Positions 1 through 7,537 of a stretch of 38,823 bases of DNA are shown in pieces; within the stretch, counting starts at the first letter, position 1; every line of letters begins with the position of its first letter. Source of the stretch: Phycisphaerae bacterium (lineage in GTDB: Bacteria > Planctomycetota > Phycisphaerae > Sedimentisphaerales > Anaerobacaceae); assembly GCA_028715705.1 (NCBI GenBank), contig JAQURJ010000010.1:1-38823 (forward strand). The letters run 5' to 3'. The notes below the pieces were generated by a model. The model was not told the DNA's origin. It did not search any database and saw only the letters and a program-made list of their open reading frames with translations. The position numbers and the translations under genes were made by a program.

Positions 1-538
1 CCTGCATCACTTCCTGTGCACCTTTGGATGCCGCATCGCCGCCGACGGTAAGAATCATTATCTGGTCGTCGGCTATACCCAGAGCCTCCCGAACACATCG
101 CACTTTAAGGTCTTTTTTGTCCCTTGGCATAAAAGCGTCGGTATCGCAGCCGACCGGCAGCACCTCTATGTTCTTGCCGCTAAGCCCGTCACGGACATAA
201 ACATCCTTAACCCACTTCGAGGTGACAAGTATAAGAGGCAGTTCCTCAAGAATTTCGTGATAGTTAGCCATATAACCATCCGCTACAAGCCAGGGAACGG
301 CTTTGTCTCCATACCGCTGCGGATGGAGAACAAGATGCGGCACATGACCCCAGTAGCCAACGCCGATAACTACATCCGGTTCGAACCAGCGGTAGTACCA
401 TTCCTTTTCCTGCGCCGATTCGAAATGCACCGAGTGAGCGTCCACTCCCATCTCGACAAGCCCGCGATACAAAAGATTTCCCTGCGTAGCAAGGCCAGCC
501 GGTGATGCCGGATAATCGTAAAGAACAAGAACCTTCAT
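1..538 (-). CDS. Glycosyltransferase family 4-like protein (3' end missing)
   Basis: The reading frame starts at an ATG at 538 and stays open for 179 codons to the window edge, so only the N-terminal half is present. It begins MKVLVLYDYPASPAGLATQG, the usual first beta strand and glycine-rich loop of a GT-B fold sugar transferase. Further on are ILVTSKWVKDVY and the stretch VLPVGCDTDAFMP, which matches the linker typical of GT4 enzymes. It would transfer a sugar from a nucleotide-sugar donor in the cytoplasm; donor and acceptor cannot be told. The next gene upstream, 19 bp away on the same strand, is a PIG-L deacetylase, so the two may act on the same amino-sugar substrate. The N-terminus does not look like BshA. 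Confident on fold, not on substrate. Confidence 0.8.
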   Translation of the reverse strand, partial: MKVLVLYDYPASPAGLATQGNLLYRGLVEMGVDAHSVHFESAQEKEWYYRWFEPDVVIGVGYWGHVPHLVLHPQRYGDKAVPWLVADGYMANYHEILEELPLILVTSKWVKDVYVRDGLSGKNIEVLPVGCDTDAFMPRDKKDLKVRCVREALGIADDQIMILTVGGDAASKGAQEVMQ

Positions 539-557
539 AATAACCCCAAAAAAGAAC

Positions 558-1169
558 CTATTTTTTATTAAAGCACCAGAATGCCTCACTGCGAGGAGTA
601 GTCTTCGCCTCGAAACTATCCGGCGCAAAACCATACGTATTGGTAATTATATCATATTTCTTTTGCCATATATCCTCGGGCAGCCGAGTAAAAATATCCG
701 CATCCAAAACCGGTTTGGGCAAATATTTTTTCTCGCCATCATCATAAGCGAAAGTCCACATCTGCTCTGCTGGCAATTCGCCGAGACGAAACAAAGTTAA
801 AGCAGCTTTGCCTATCTGCTCATGGCGTTTATGCCGTGTGTATTCACCCCAAGTGCTGTGGGTGATAATAAGGTCGAATTTGTGATTCATCGGCAGCAGG
901 TCAAGTATCTGCTTCTGTATCTGTCTTTCCGGTATATCCATTTGTTCGGGCCCATCGTCCAGATCACCCATTATTCCAACCGCCCCCAGTTCGGTCACAG
1001 CTTTTGAAAATTTTGCGGAGCGTTCAGAATCACTTTTGCGGGTAAGGCTGATTATGGTCCAATTCCCCTCCGAATGCAACAGGATACTTCCCCCGCTCCA
1101 CAGCGTCTCATCATCCGGGTGCGCCACTATCACAGCGCAGTTCTCAAGCTCATGCATCCGATGTATCAT
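558..1169 (-). CDS. PIG-L / LmbE family N-acetylglucosaminyl deacetylase
   Basis: A 203-aa protein, about the usual family length. It carries the zinc-binding AHPDDETLWSGG motif near residue 16 and the second metal histidine region around THSTWGEYTRHKRHEQ. Family members remove the acetyl group from N-acetylglucosamine attached to a lipid or small molecule. It sits between marC (67 bp upstream) and a glycosyltransferase (19 bp downstream), all on the minus strand. That order fits a glycosyltransferase plus deacetylase pair, as in small-thiol or glycolipid synthesis, but the partner is not a recognisable BshA or MshA. A second in-frame ATG lies four codons in; the first is kept because a GGTGAG lies just upstream, though spacing is short. 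Confidence 0.85.
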   Translation of the reverse strand: MIHRMHELENCAVIVAHPDDETLWSGGSILLHSEGNWTIISLTRKSDSERSAKFSKAVTELGAVGIMGDLDDGPEQMDIPERQIQKQILDLLPMNHKFDLIITHSTWGEYTRHKRHEQIGKAALTLFRLGELPAEQMWTFAYDDGEKKYLPKPVLDADIFTRLPEDIWQKKYDIITNTYGFAPDSFEAKTTPRSEAFWCFNKK

Positions 1170-1236
1170 TTCTCACCGAATATGAATTATACACTCCATG
1201 TTATAGATAAAACAAGGCTATTTTCTATAGCCGCCC

Positions 1237-1815
1237 CTAAAAAAATTGTGTCAGCCCCTTCCTGATCAGCATCACCGCGATAGCCGCGAGCAGCAGGCTC
1301 ATTATCTTGGAAAGCGCCTTCGACCAAGCCTCACCCAGATACTTAATAAAAATCGCCGAGGCCGAAAGTATCACCCCAGCCAGCAGAACATTGATTATCA
1401 CCGCTATCAAAGTCGCGAAAAGACCGTAATGCGGTACGATTACAAGTGAAGTTGTCAGCACAGCCGGCCCTACTATAAGCGGCGTTCCGATGGGGACGAC
1501 GCCCAAATCGTCGGCTGTGAAACGCCGGCGTTCCTTGACGGGATTAATTATGTCAATTATTGCTATGCAAAAAAGTATCGCCCCGCCTGCAATCATAAAA
1601 TCGGCTATTTCAATACCTAAAAACCGGAAAACCGCCTTGCCCAAAAAGATAAAGCCAACCGCCAGCGCCAACGCCGTCAGCATTGACTGACCAATGATCT
1701 TCAGCCTTTGACTCCGCTCAATACCTTCCGTCAGCGACAAAAAAATAGGCATCACCCCGATCGCGTCAACAGCGACAAACACCGGAATGAACGCCAAAGC
1801 GATATTTCTCAGCAT
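1237..1815 (-). CDS. MarC family integral membrane protein
   Basis: A polytopic membrane protein of 192 aa with about six hydrophobic segments. It starts MLRNIALAFIPVFVAVDAIG and has the family's conserved stretch PVKERRRF in the middle. MarC (UPF0056) proteins are inner-membrane proteins of unsettled function; the old link to multiple antibiotic resistance has not held up. The ATG at 1815 is chosen because a GGGGG stretch lies 8-9 bases before it. A TTG five codons further upstream is also open but has no clear binding site. It follows the agmatinase gene by 33 bp and is probably co-transcribed with it. Confidence 0.85.
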   Translation of the reverse strand: MLRNIALAFIPVFVAVDAIGVMPIFLSLTEGIERSQRLKIIGQSMLTALALAVGFIFLGKAVFRFLGIEIADFMIAGGAILFCIAIIDIINPVKERRRFTADDLGVVPIGTPLIVGPAVLTTSLVIVPHYGLFATLIAVIINVLLAGVILSASAIFIKYLGEAWSKALSKIMSLLLAAIAVMLIRKGLTQFF

Positions 1816-1848
1816 CTCTGTAACCCCCAAAAATAACAGAACGCAAAA

Positions 1849-2700
1849 TTATACTTTTAACTGAAATTTATAAGTCAAAACCTTATAAACAAGTTTAGCA
1901 GCCAGAAAATCCGGCCCGCGATTGATCTTATTCGGACACAGCTCGACAACGTCAAACCCGACAATATTCTTCTTTTCGGCTACCGCTCGCAGCATCCCAA
2001 GAACCTGATACCACCCCAATCCCCCCGGTTCCGGCGTTCCCGTTGATGGCATTATAGCCGAATCAAAAACATCGAGGTCTATAGTGATATAAACATTGTC
2101 GGTCAGTTTATCGACCACCTGCCCCACCCAATCATTATTATCATGTATCTTTTCAGCAAAGAACACCTGCCCAGCCGCTATGTTGGCCTTCTCGCCGATA
2201 TCCATACTGCGAATGCCCACCTGCACTATCGGGCAAAGCTTCTTCGCTCTGGCCATAACGCAGGCATGATTACAAGCCGAACCGTGATACTCCTCCCGCA
2301 GATCCGTATGTGCGTCGAACTGCAAAACGCTCATTTTTTCAAAATGCTTATGGTGTGCAGCAATCGCCCCAACGCTTACCGAATGCTCCCCGCCGATAAG
2401 GGCAACAAACTTTCCGTTATCCAAATGAGATTTCACTCGCTTTTCGACCGCTTGTGCCATTTTTTCCGGTGAGAACTTTTCCGCAACCGCTTCGTCCGTA
2501 AATATTCCCCGCTGGTAAACCTGAGAATCCGTCTCAATATCGTAAAGCTCCATATTACACGAAGCCTCGATCAGAGCCTCCGGTCCTTTATCGGCACCCT
2601 TCAGCCAAGTGCTTGTCCCGTCGTACGGAACAGGCACGATAACGACATTCGAATCGCCGTACTCCTGCGTCAAATCACAGAAATTTAATTTCTCAACCAT
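1849..2700 (-). CDS. speB: Agmatinase (ureohydrolase family)
   Basis: Hydrolyses agmatine to putrescine and urea with a binuclear manganese centre. The metal ligands are visible: GGEHSVS, FDAHTD, and the late DLDVFD motif of the arginase/agmatinase fold. From MVEKLNF at 2700 the protein is 283 aa, a normal length. A longer frame to 2748 exists but would overlap pdaD by 43 bp, so the later ATG is preferred, 5 bp after the pdaD stop. The preceding gene makes agmatine, so pdaD and speB together give a two-step route from arginine to putrescine. Formiminoglutamase or guanidinobutyrase is possible by sequence alone; the neighbour makes agmatinase much more likely. Confidence 0.9.
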   Translation of the reverse strand: MVEKLNFCDLTQEYGDSNVVIVPVPYDGTSTWLKGADKGPEALIEASCNMELYDIETDSQVYQRGIFTDEAVAEKFSPEKMAQAVEKRVKSHLDNGKFVALIGGEHSVSVGAIAAHHKHFEKMSVLQFDAHTDLREEYHGSACNHACVMARAKKLCPIVQVGIRSMDIGEKANIAAGQVFFAEKIHDNNDWVGQVVDKLTDNVYITIDLDVFDSAIMPSTGTPEPGGLGWYQVLGMLRAVAEKKNIVGFDVVELCPNKINRGPDFLAAKLVYKVLTYKFQLKV

Positions 2701-2705
2701 ACATA

Positions 2706-3257
2706 TTAATCGAACAAAAGCACCGCTATCGCAACCACCGTCGTCCATAACCCCTGCTGGCCGCGTGCCGTCTGAGTGATATTGGAGGTTTTAATTATCA
2801 AGCCGCTGGATTTATAAACCTGCTCTTTTTCTGACCAGTCCTTGTTGGGATCGACTTCCAGCCCCAGCGTCGTCCCGAGCATATCAGCGGCAAGATCTTC
2901 GGACATATCCGCTGCCTGCTGCTGATTCATTCCATAGCTGTGCACCTCGCTAAGATAACCCCATTTCCCCCTGTCTTTTGGAACGGCGACACCCACCGAA
3001 GAGGCCACCAGCCGACCGTGCTCGTCGGTATCGGCTCTGGCCATAACGCAAAAGCATATCGAACCGGGCACAAGCTCCTTGACACCCTCGTTTTTACTTA
3101 TCAGCTTGCAGTTCGGCGGCAGAATACTCGACACCTGCACAAGGTTCTGCTGAGCTACGCCAGCCTTCCGCAGGGCCTCCTCGAATGATTTCAACTGATA
3201 TTTATGCGTACCAACGCCCTTTGTCAGAAATATCTTCGTGGGGACAAGATCAAGCAT
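2706..3257 (-). CDS. pdaD: Pyruvoyl-dependent arginine decarboxylase
   Basis: Decarboxylates arginine to agmatine with a self-made pyruvoyl group instead of pyridoxal phosphate. The proenzyme cleaves itself between two serines; the site is visible in [11 protein letters not shown], with Ser43 and Ser44. The protein is 183 aa, slightly longer than archaeal enzymes (about 160-165 aa). Other family blocks are [21 protein letters not shown] at the start and an acidic [12 protein letters not shown] segment. A strong AGGAGG lies 7 bases before the ATG. It is the first gene of the operon with speB. This enzyme type is common in archaea, chlamydiae and planctomycetes and uncommon elsewhere, which supports the lineage guess. 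Confidence 0.93.
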   Translation of the reverse strand: MLDLVPTKIFLTKGVGTHKYQLKSFEEALRKAGVAQQNLVQVSSILPPNCKLISKNEGVKELVPGSICFCVMARADTDEHGRLVASSVGVAVPKDRGKWGYLSEVHSYGMNQQQAADMSEDLAADMLGTTLGLEVDPNKDWSEKEQVYKSSGLIIKTSNITQTARGQQGLWTTVVAIAVLLFD

Positions 3258-3333
3258 TCAATAACCTCCTGCTGTAATTAAGGTTGTTAAACTTTACAAA
3301 AGAGGAGATTATATAACTTTGCGCTCAATTACA

Positions 3334-3364
3334 AAGAAAATTTTTCCTTTAAAAAAATTTTCTT
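3334..3364. repeat. AT-rich perfect hairpin, 12-bp stem
   Basis: Positions 3334-3345 and 3353-3364 are exact inverted complements around a 7-base loop. The stem is almost all A/T. It lies about 80-100 bp upstream of pdaD and also at the 3' end of a possible tiny peptide gene on the same strand, so it could act as a weak terminator for that peptide or as a leader structure. No function is shown. Confidence 0.4.
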
Positions 3365-3462
3365 GAGGCGCTGAACAAATGACACAACAATTCGGCCTTC
3401 GCAGTTGTTACGAAAATAATGCTCAACAAAATCGAACATATTATAATGAGTGCCTTGTGCAT
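3349..3462 (-). CDS. Possible 37-aa secreted peptide
   Basis: A short open frame that begins MHKALIIICSILLS and has a signal-peptide-like profile: one lysine, a long hydrophobic core, then TAKAE, where AKA would be a normal signal peptidase I site. Only about 13 residues would remain after cleavage. No convincing ribosome binding site precedes the ATG. It may be a real mini-protein, the 5' remnant of a decayed secreted-protein gene, or chance. It lies between pdaD and the kinase fragment, in otherwise non-coding AT-rich DNA. Confidence 0.25.
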   Translation of the reverse strand: MHKALIIICSILLSIIFVTTAKAELLCHLFSASRKFF

Positions 3463-3530
3463 AAATAACATTCTTAAATAATAAACTTTGCATAAATGTT
3501 AAAAAGAATTTCCGCTACAACGACTATCCA

Positions 3531-3614
3531 TTAGGCTTTTAGATGAATCTCATAGGCCATAATGCACACAACCGTACCGATATTGGCCAAAGCCTGTGTA
3601 CGGGCAAGCTGTGA
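3531..3614 (-). pseudogene. Decayed fragment of a histidine kinase (HisKA region), paralogue of the kinase at 4479
   Basis: Read on the minus strand, this stretch gives SQLARTQALANIGTVVCI followed by MAYEIHLKA and a stop. The kinase encoded at 4479-5249 contains SQLARTQALANIGTVTCM followed by IAHEINNLL at residues 27-51. The DNA also matches, differing at only a handful of positions over the first 60 bases. The phospho-accepting histidine is tyrosine here, an in-frame stop lies one codon before the match, and another follows it. It starts 18 bp behind the response regulator stop on the same strand, so a regulator-kinase operon probably once stood here. Nothing recognisable of the rest of the kinase remains. 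Confidence 0.75.
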
Positions 3615-3632
3615 TTAACTCTGATGTGTCAA

Positions 3633-4100
3633 TTACTTCGCCTGATTGGCCTGTTTCTCCACTTCGTCGAGGTATGCAAGCGTCCGTTCAAGTTTGTCGC
3701 TAAGGTCTTTTAACTTGAGCATTGTCTTAACGCGGGTAAGAAGTTCAAGCTTATTTACCGGCTTACTCAAAAAGTCGTCCGTCCCGGAATCGATCGCCCT
3801 TTCGATATCGCCGAACTCATTTAGAGCCGTAACCATGATAATTGGTATTTCACCGGTTTTGGGGTTATTTTTGACACGTTTGCAGACTTCAAAGCCGCTC
3901 ATTTTCGGCATCATTACATCCAGTAGTATCAGGTCCGGCGTTTTCTGCGCGATAAGGTCAAGGGCTTCAATCCCATCGTTTGCGGCTACGGTTTCGCAAT
4001 CCAGATCCTCAAGATAGGCCTGCAAAAGCTCAAGGTTCTGCTGGTTATCATCTACAACCATTATCACCGGTGTTTTGTTTTCAAGATTATATGCGTTCAT
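3633..4100 (-). CDS. Single-domain response regulator (CheY-like receiver)
   Basis: A 155-aa protein made of one receiver domain and a short coiled tail. The acidic pocket MVVDDNQQN, the phospho-acceptor aspartate in LILLDVMMPKMSG, the switch threonine in IIMVTALNE, and the lysine in DDFLSKPVNK are all present. There is no DNA-binding output domain, so it signals through protein contacts or by phosphate relay. The C-terminal 25 residues (LSDKLERTLAYLDEVEKQ) look coiled-coil. Its ATG overlaps the stop of the upstream 88-aa gene (ATGA), so translation is probably coupled. A full histidine kinase is transcribed divergently 379 bp away and a dead kinase fragment lies directly downstream. Confidence 0.93.
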   Translation of the reverse strand: MNAYNLENKTPVIMVVDDNQQNLELLQAYLEDLDCETVAANDGIEALDLIAQKTPDLILLDVMMPKMSGFEVCKRVKNNPKTGEIPIIMVTALNEFGDIERAIDSGTDDFLSKPVNKLELLTRVKTMLKLKDLSDKLERTLAYLDEVEKQANQAK

Positions 4101-4363
4101 TGTGTTTCCTTTGCATAATTTTCAATAAACTCCCTGACCTCGGGCCGAAGGTAAATGCTTTCAGTGTCCACGTTTTGGGCTATTGCCCCGGCACAAAGAG
4201 CGGCTACATCGACAGAATCGGCGTTCGTATCGGCGAAAAACAGCTTTTGTCCTTTTATTACGCAAAACCCGCCGCCCTGCCCGCCGAGTGATTCGCGCCG
4301 AACCTCTATGCCGTTTTCTTCGAGCAATCCGAGCAATTCTTCGAGAATTTCTGAGTCGTTCAT
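4097..4363 (-). CDS. Conserved 88-aa protein of unknown function, coupled to response regulator
   Basis: Starts MNDSEILEELLGLLEENGIE; the ATG at 4363 is taken because AGGAAAGG precedes it, while the longer frame to 4438 has no binding site. A glycine patch with one cysteine (GGQGGGFCVIKGQ) is followed by a strand-rich LFFADTNADS and a C-terminal helix ending in LRPEVREFIENYAKETQ. No membrane segment or signal peptide. It resembles small planctomycete proteins without a named role. Its stop overlaps the regulator start by 4 bp, so the two are made together; a role as partner or modulator of the regulator is an inference. Confidence 0.75.
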   Translation of the reverse strand: MNDSEILEELLGLLEENGIEVRRESLGGQGGGFCVIKGQKLFFADTNADSVDVAALCAGAIAQNVDTESIYLRPEVREFIENYAKETQ

Positions 4364-4478
4364 ATTGCTTTCGCCTTTCCTGACCTTTTCAAGAAAAACG
4401 TCCGAAAAGTCGATAAAAACCTTGTAAACCGAACACAAGGATATAATATCAAGATAATTCTATCTTAGGGGCAGAAAT

Positions 4479-5249
4479 TTGACAAGTATAATTACAAAAC
4501 GACAGGCTTTGCACAGAAATCTCAAGAAGCAGCTTCAGGAAAATCAAACGCTCGAATCTCAGCTTGCCCGTACGCAGGCTTTGGCCAATATCGGCACGGT
4601 TACGTGCATGATCGCCCACGAGATCAACAATCTGCTTACCCCACTGCTTAATTACTCTCAACTGGCGTTACAGCACCCCGAAGACAGTGAACTGGCCAAG
4701 AAGGCGATTAATAAGGCCGAGCAAAATTGCAATCGTATCTGCGAAATTATGCAATCGATGCTGTCGGTTGCCAGCGGCGATGAGAAGAAACAAGAAACAG
4801 CCAATCTTTGCGGCCTCATCGACCAGATTTTTCAGTGTCTTTGCCGCGATTTCAGCAAGGACGGGATAGGGGTGCGTATAAAAATACCGGTGGAACTGGA
4901 GATCACAGCCGTAAGGCCACACATACAACAGGTATTGATGAATTTGATATTGAACGCCCGCGACGCGATGCTTGAAAAAGGCGGGATATTGACCATTTAC
5001 GCGGAAAAAAATGCCGAAAACATCTTAATAGAGATATGCGACACCGGTATCGGAATAAACTCGGCCAATTTGAGTAAGGTGTTCGATCCGTTCTTCTCAA
5101 CCAAAAGAGATGAGCCAAACAGCAAAGGGGGAACAGGACTGGGACTGGCATTCTGTAAAAAGATCGTCGAATCACATGGCGGCTCAATTTCGGTGGAATC
5201 AAAGCCCCAAAAGGGCGCAAAATTCAGGATAATTTTACCCCAGCGGTAA
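4479..5249 (+). CDS. Soluble sensor histidine kinase (HisKA + HATPase_c)
   Basis: A 256-aa kinase core without a sensor or membrane domain. An N-terminal coiled region (about residues 8-36) leads into the phospho-acceptor box CMIAHEINN with His47. The ATP-binding domain has the N box LMNLILNARDAM, the G1 box DTGIGI, the F box FDPFFSTK and the G2 box GGTGLGLAFCKK. The start is TTG, 8 bases after AGGGG. Because it lacks an input domain, the signal probably comes from a partner protein, perhaps the 88-aa protein encoded divergently. The natural target is the CheY-like regulator at 3633-4100. A decayed partial copy of this gene lies behind that regulator. Confidence 0.92.
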   Translation: MTSIITKRQALHRNLKKQLQENQTLESQLARTQALANIGTVTCMIAHEINNLLTPLLNYSQLALQHPEDSELAKKAINKAEQNCNRICEIMQSMLSVASGDEKKQETANLCGLIDQIFQCLCRDFSKDGIGVRIKIPVELEITAVRPHIQQVLMNLILNARDAMLEKGGILTIYAEKNAENILIEICDTGIGINSANLSKVFDPFFSTKRDEPNSKGGTGLGLAFCKKIVESHGGSISVESKPQKGAKFRIILPQR

Positions 5250-5258
5250 GCGAAAAAC

Positions 5259-6521
5259 GTGTCTGTTATTTATCAAAATATTGGAACAATCTTTTTAATG
5301 CTGGTGCTTATTGGCTGTTCTGGTTTCTTTTCATGTTCCGAAACCGCCCTTTTCAATCTTACCCGCCGTCAGGTTACACAACTGCGAAAATCGCCCCATC
5401 GGCTCGAAAAACTTGCCGCACGGCTGCTGCTGCATCCCAAGAAACTTCTTGGCTGTATCTTGCTGGGCAATATGGGTGTAAATGTTCTGTTTTTTGCGAT
5501 AGCGAGTATCTTTTTAGTAAAGCTCGAATCGCAATTCAATCCGGTTATAGCGGCGTTGGGGGCGTTTGTGAGTTTTTCACTTCTGTTACTTTTCGGCGAA
5601 GTCCTGCCCAAATCGCTGGCTTATATCAATTCGATGTATCTAAGCATTGCCGCGGCTTTACCGCTTTATATATGCCTTAAAGTCTTTAATCCCATTATTG
5701 TTATTTTTCGCTTTTTGATTATTGACCCGGCATTGAAGTTGGTGCTTGGAACTGGCAAAGCCGTAAAAAAAGTCAGCCCAATAGAATTTAAGAGCCTGAT
5801 CGAGGCCAGCCGTCAGCGTGGGCTCATCAGCTCGCAGGAGAACAAACTCTTAAGCGAAATCGTCGAATTGGGTTTTCTGAGGGTTCGAGACTGCCTCAAG
5901 CCAAGAGTTGATATGACAATCTGTTCAGTTCACGATTCGCCGGAATCGGTAAAAAGGTTAATGCTTAAAAAAGGTCTGACAAAAATCCCCGTTTATGTCC
6001 GCCATATTGATAATATCGTGGGGTTAATCCATTTGCGGCAGATATTGCTCCGTCCGGATACGAGTGTTGATAAACTTGTCGAGCCTGTTCATTTTGTCCC
6101 GGAGCAAAAAAAAATAGAATCCCTGCTTGAGTTTTTTCGACAGAACCAGACTGATATCGCTGTTGTCGTAGATGAATTCGGGGGTATCGCAGGTTCAATT
6201 CGTCTTGAAGATATTGTCGAGGAGCTGCTGGGACCGATAGAAGCCGGTGAAAGAATAGAGCCGGTAGAAAAACTCGGCCCCTTCACATTTCGAATGGCGG
6301 GTGATCTTACCGTACATGACTGGGCAGAGACATTCGGTATTGACCCCGAGGAGAATAGGATATCGACAATCGGCGGCCTGGTAACAATGTTATTGGGAAA
6401 AGTTCCTCAGCCTGGAGATATTGCATCTTTGGGAAATCTGAAATTTACCGTAGAAAGAGTGCAGAAACGGCGGGTTATCTCCGTAATACTAACGTTTGAG
6501 CCCATTCATTATGCTAAATAA
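5259..6521 (+). CDS. CNNM/HlyC-CorC family transporter-like protein with CBS domains
   Basis: A 420-aa protein with the full family layout: an N-terminal CNNM (DUF21) membrane domain with about four hydrophobic segments (roughly residues 10-155, including CSGFFSCSETALFNLTRRQ), a CBS pair (about 205-325, with VRDCLKPRVDM and AVVVDEFGGIAGSIRLEDIVEEL), and a C-terminal CorC_HlyC domain (about 340-415). Bacterial relatives act in magnesium or cobalt export. The start is GTG, 9 bp after the kinase stop, so it is probably co-transcribed with the kinase. It overlaps the next CNNM gene by 11 bp. Confidence 0.92.
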   Translation: MSVIYQNIGTIFLMLVLIGCSGFFSCSETALFNLTRRQVTQLRKSPHRLEKLAARLLLHPKKLLGCILLGNMGVNVLFFAIASIFLVKLESQFNPVIAALGAFVSFSLLLLFGEVLPKSLAYINSMYLSIAAALPLYICLKVFNPIIVIFRFLIIDPALKLVLGTGKAVKKVSPIEFKSLIEASRQRGLISSQENKLLSEIVELGFLRVRDCLKPRVDMTICSVHDSPESVKRLMLKKGLTKIPVYVRHIDNIVGLIHLRQILLRPDTSVDKLVEPVHFVPEQKKIESLLEFFRQNQTDIAVVVDEFGGIAGSIRLEDIVEELLGPIEAGERIEPVEKLGPFTFRMAGDLTVHDWAETFGIDPEENRISTIGGLVTMLLGKVPQPGDIASLGNLKFTVERVQKRRVISVILTFEPIHYAK

Positions 6522-7521
6522 CTTTATATTACTGTTAGTGATTCTGTTTGCGATATTGCTTTCGGCGTTTTTTGCCGGAACTGAAACCGGGTTATATCGA
6601 CTAAGCAGATTACGACTTCGGCTGGGCATTGAAAGAAAACAATTTCCTTATGTTCTGTTGGGAAAAGCCATGCACGACAGCAAAGGGCTTTTGCTGTCCC
6701 TGCTGGTAGGAAATAATATCGTAAATTGTATCGTTTCTGGCGCGATGACGTTAATTTTCTTCAGGCATTTTGGTTCGGAACATACAGCGGAAATTATGGC
6801 TACAGTAGCGGCAACCCCTATTCTTTTTATTTTTGGCGAACTAATCCCAAAAAATGTATTTTATTACAGAGCTGACAAACTGATGCCATTATTTTCACCG
6901 CTGATTTTCCTATTCGACAGGCTTTTCAGGTGGTGCGGCGTTGTGCCGTTTTTGAAATTTTTCACTGCAATGGCAGTGAAAATCAGCGGAAATGAGTCAT
7001 TGTCAAAAACAAGCATTCAAACAAGCAGACGACCGTATATAGCTGCCATAGTTCAGGATATACATGAAGAAGAATTGTTCAGTCCGGTCCAAACCGATAT
7101 CATCAACCGTTTGATGCTTATTTCACATGTTACAGTAAGCACAGTGATGACCCCTATACAGCGAACAGAAAAATTCGATATCAAATCCAATCGACAGGAT
7201 TTACTGAAAAAATTGGAAAAAACCGCATACAGCCGATATCCGGTCTGGGAGCAAACTCCGTCGAATATTATTGGATTTATTGATATTTACCAGTGCCTTA
7301 GCGGTACGGAAGAGTTTAATAATTTACACAAGTTGCTAAAGCCAATCCACACTATCAATCCCGGAACCAATGTCATTGACGCGATAAATTTAATGAAGGA
7401 TGAAAATCAAAAAATGCTGCTCGTTGCCAGAAGTTCAACAACAGGCAAGGAAAAACCTCTGGGGATAATTACGATGAAAGACCTTGTTGAAGAACTGGTC
7501 GGAGAGCTTGCGGAGTGGTAA
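6511..7521 (+). CDS. Second CNNM-domain membrane protein, CorC_HlyC domain absent
   Basis: A 336-aa relative of the preceding gene. The membrane domain starts at once (MLNNFILLLVILFAILLSAF, then FAGTETGLYRLSR), and a CBS-like part follows with VMTPIQRTEKF and LGIITMKDLVEELVGEL. It ends directly after this element, so the C-terminal CorC_HlyC domain of its neighbour is missing. The ATG at 6511 lies inside the last codons of the upstream gene (11-bp overlap), which suggests translational coupling and perhaps a heteromer of the two proteins. A TTG at 6496 is an alternative start. Confidence 0.88.
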   Translation: MLNNFILLLVILFAILLSAFFAGTETGLYRLSRLRLRLGIERKQFPYVLLGKAMHDSKGLLLSLLVGNNIVNCIVSGAMTLIFFRHFGSEHTAEIMATVAATPILFIFGELIPKNVFYYRADKLMPLFSPLIFLFDRLFRWCGVVPFLKFFTAMAVKISGNESLSKTSIQTSRRPYIAAIVQDIHEEELFSPVQTDIINRLMLISHVTVSTVMTPIQRTEKFDIKSNRQDLLKKLEKTAYSRYPVWEQTPSNIIGFIDIYQCLSGTEEFNNLHKLLKPIHTINPGTNVIDAINLMKDENQKMLLVARSSTTGKEKPLGIITMKDLVEELVGELAEW

Positions 7522-7537
7522 TGCAAAACGAAAAATG

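Noticed and set aside
1-1169. A bacillithiol-type BshA/BshB pair
   Set aside because: The deacetylase fits, but the glycosyltransferase N-terminus does not look like BshA or MshA, and no bshC is present.
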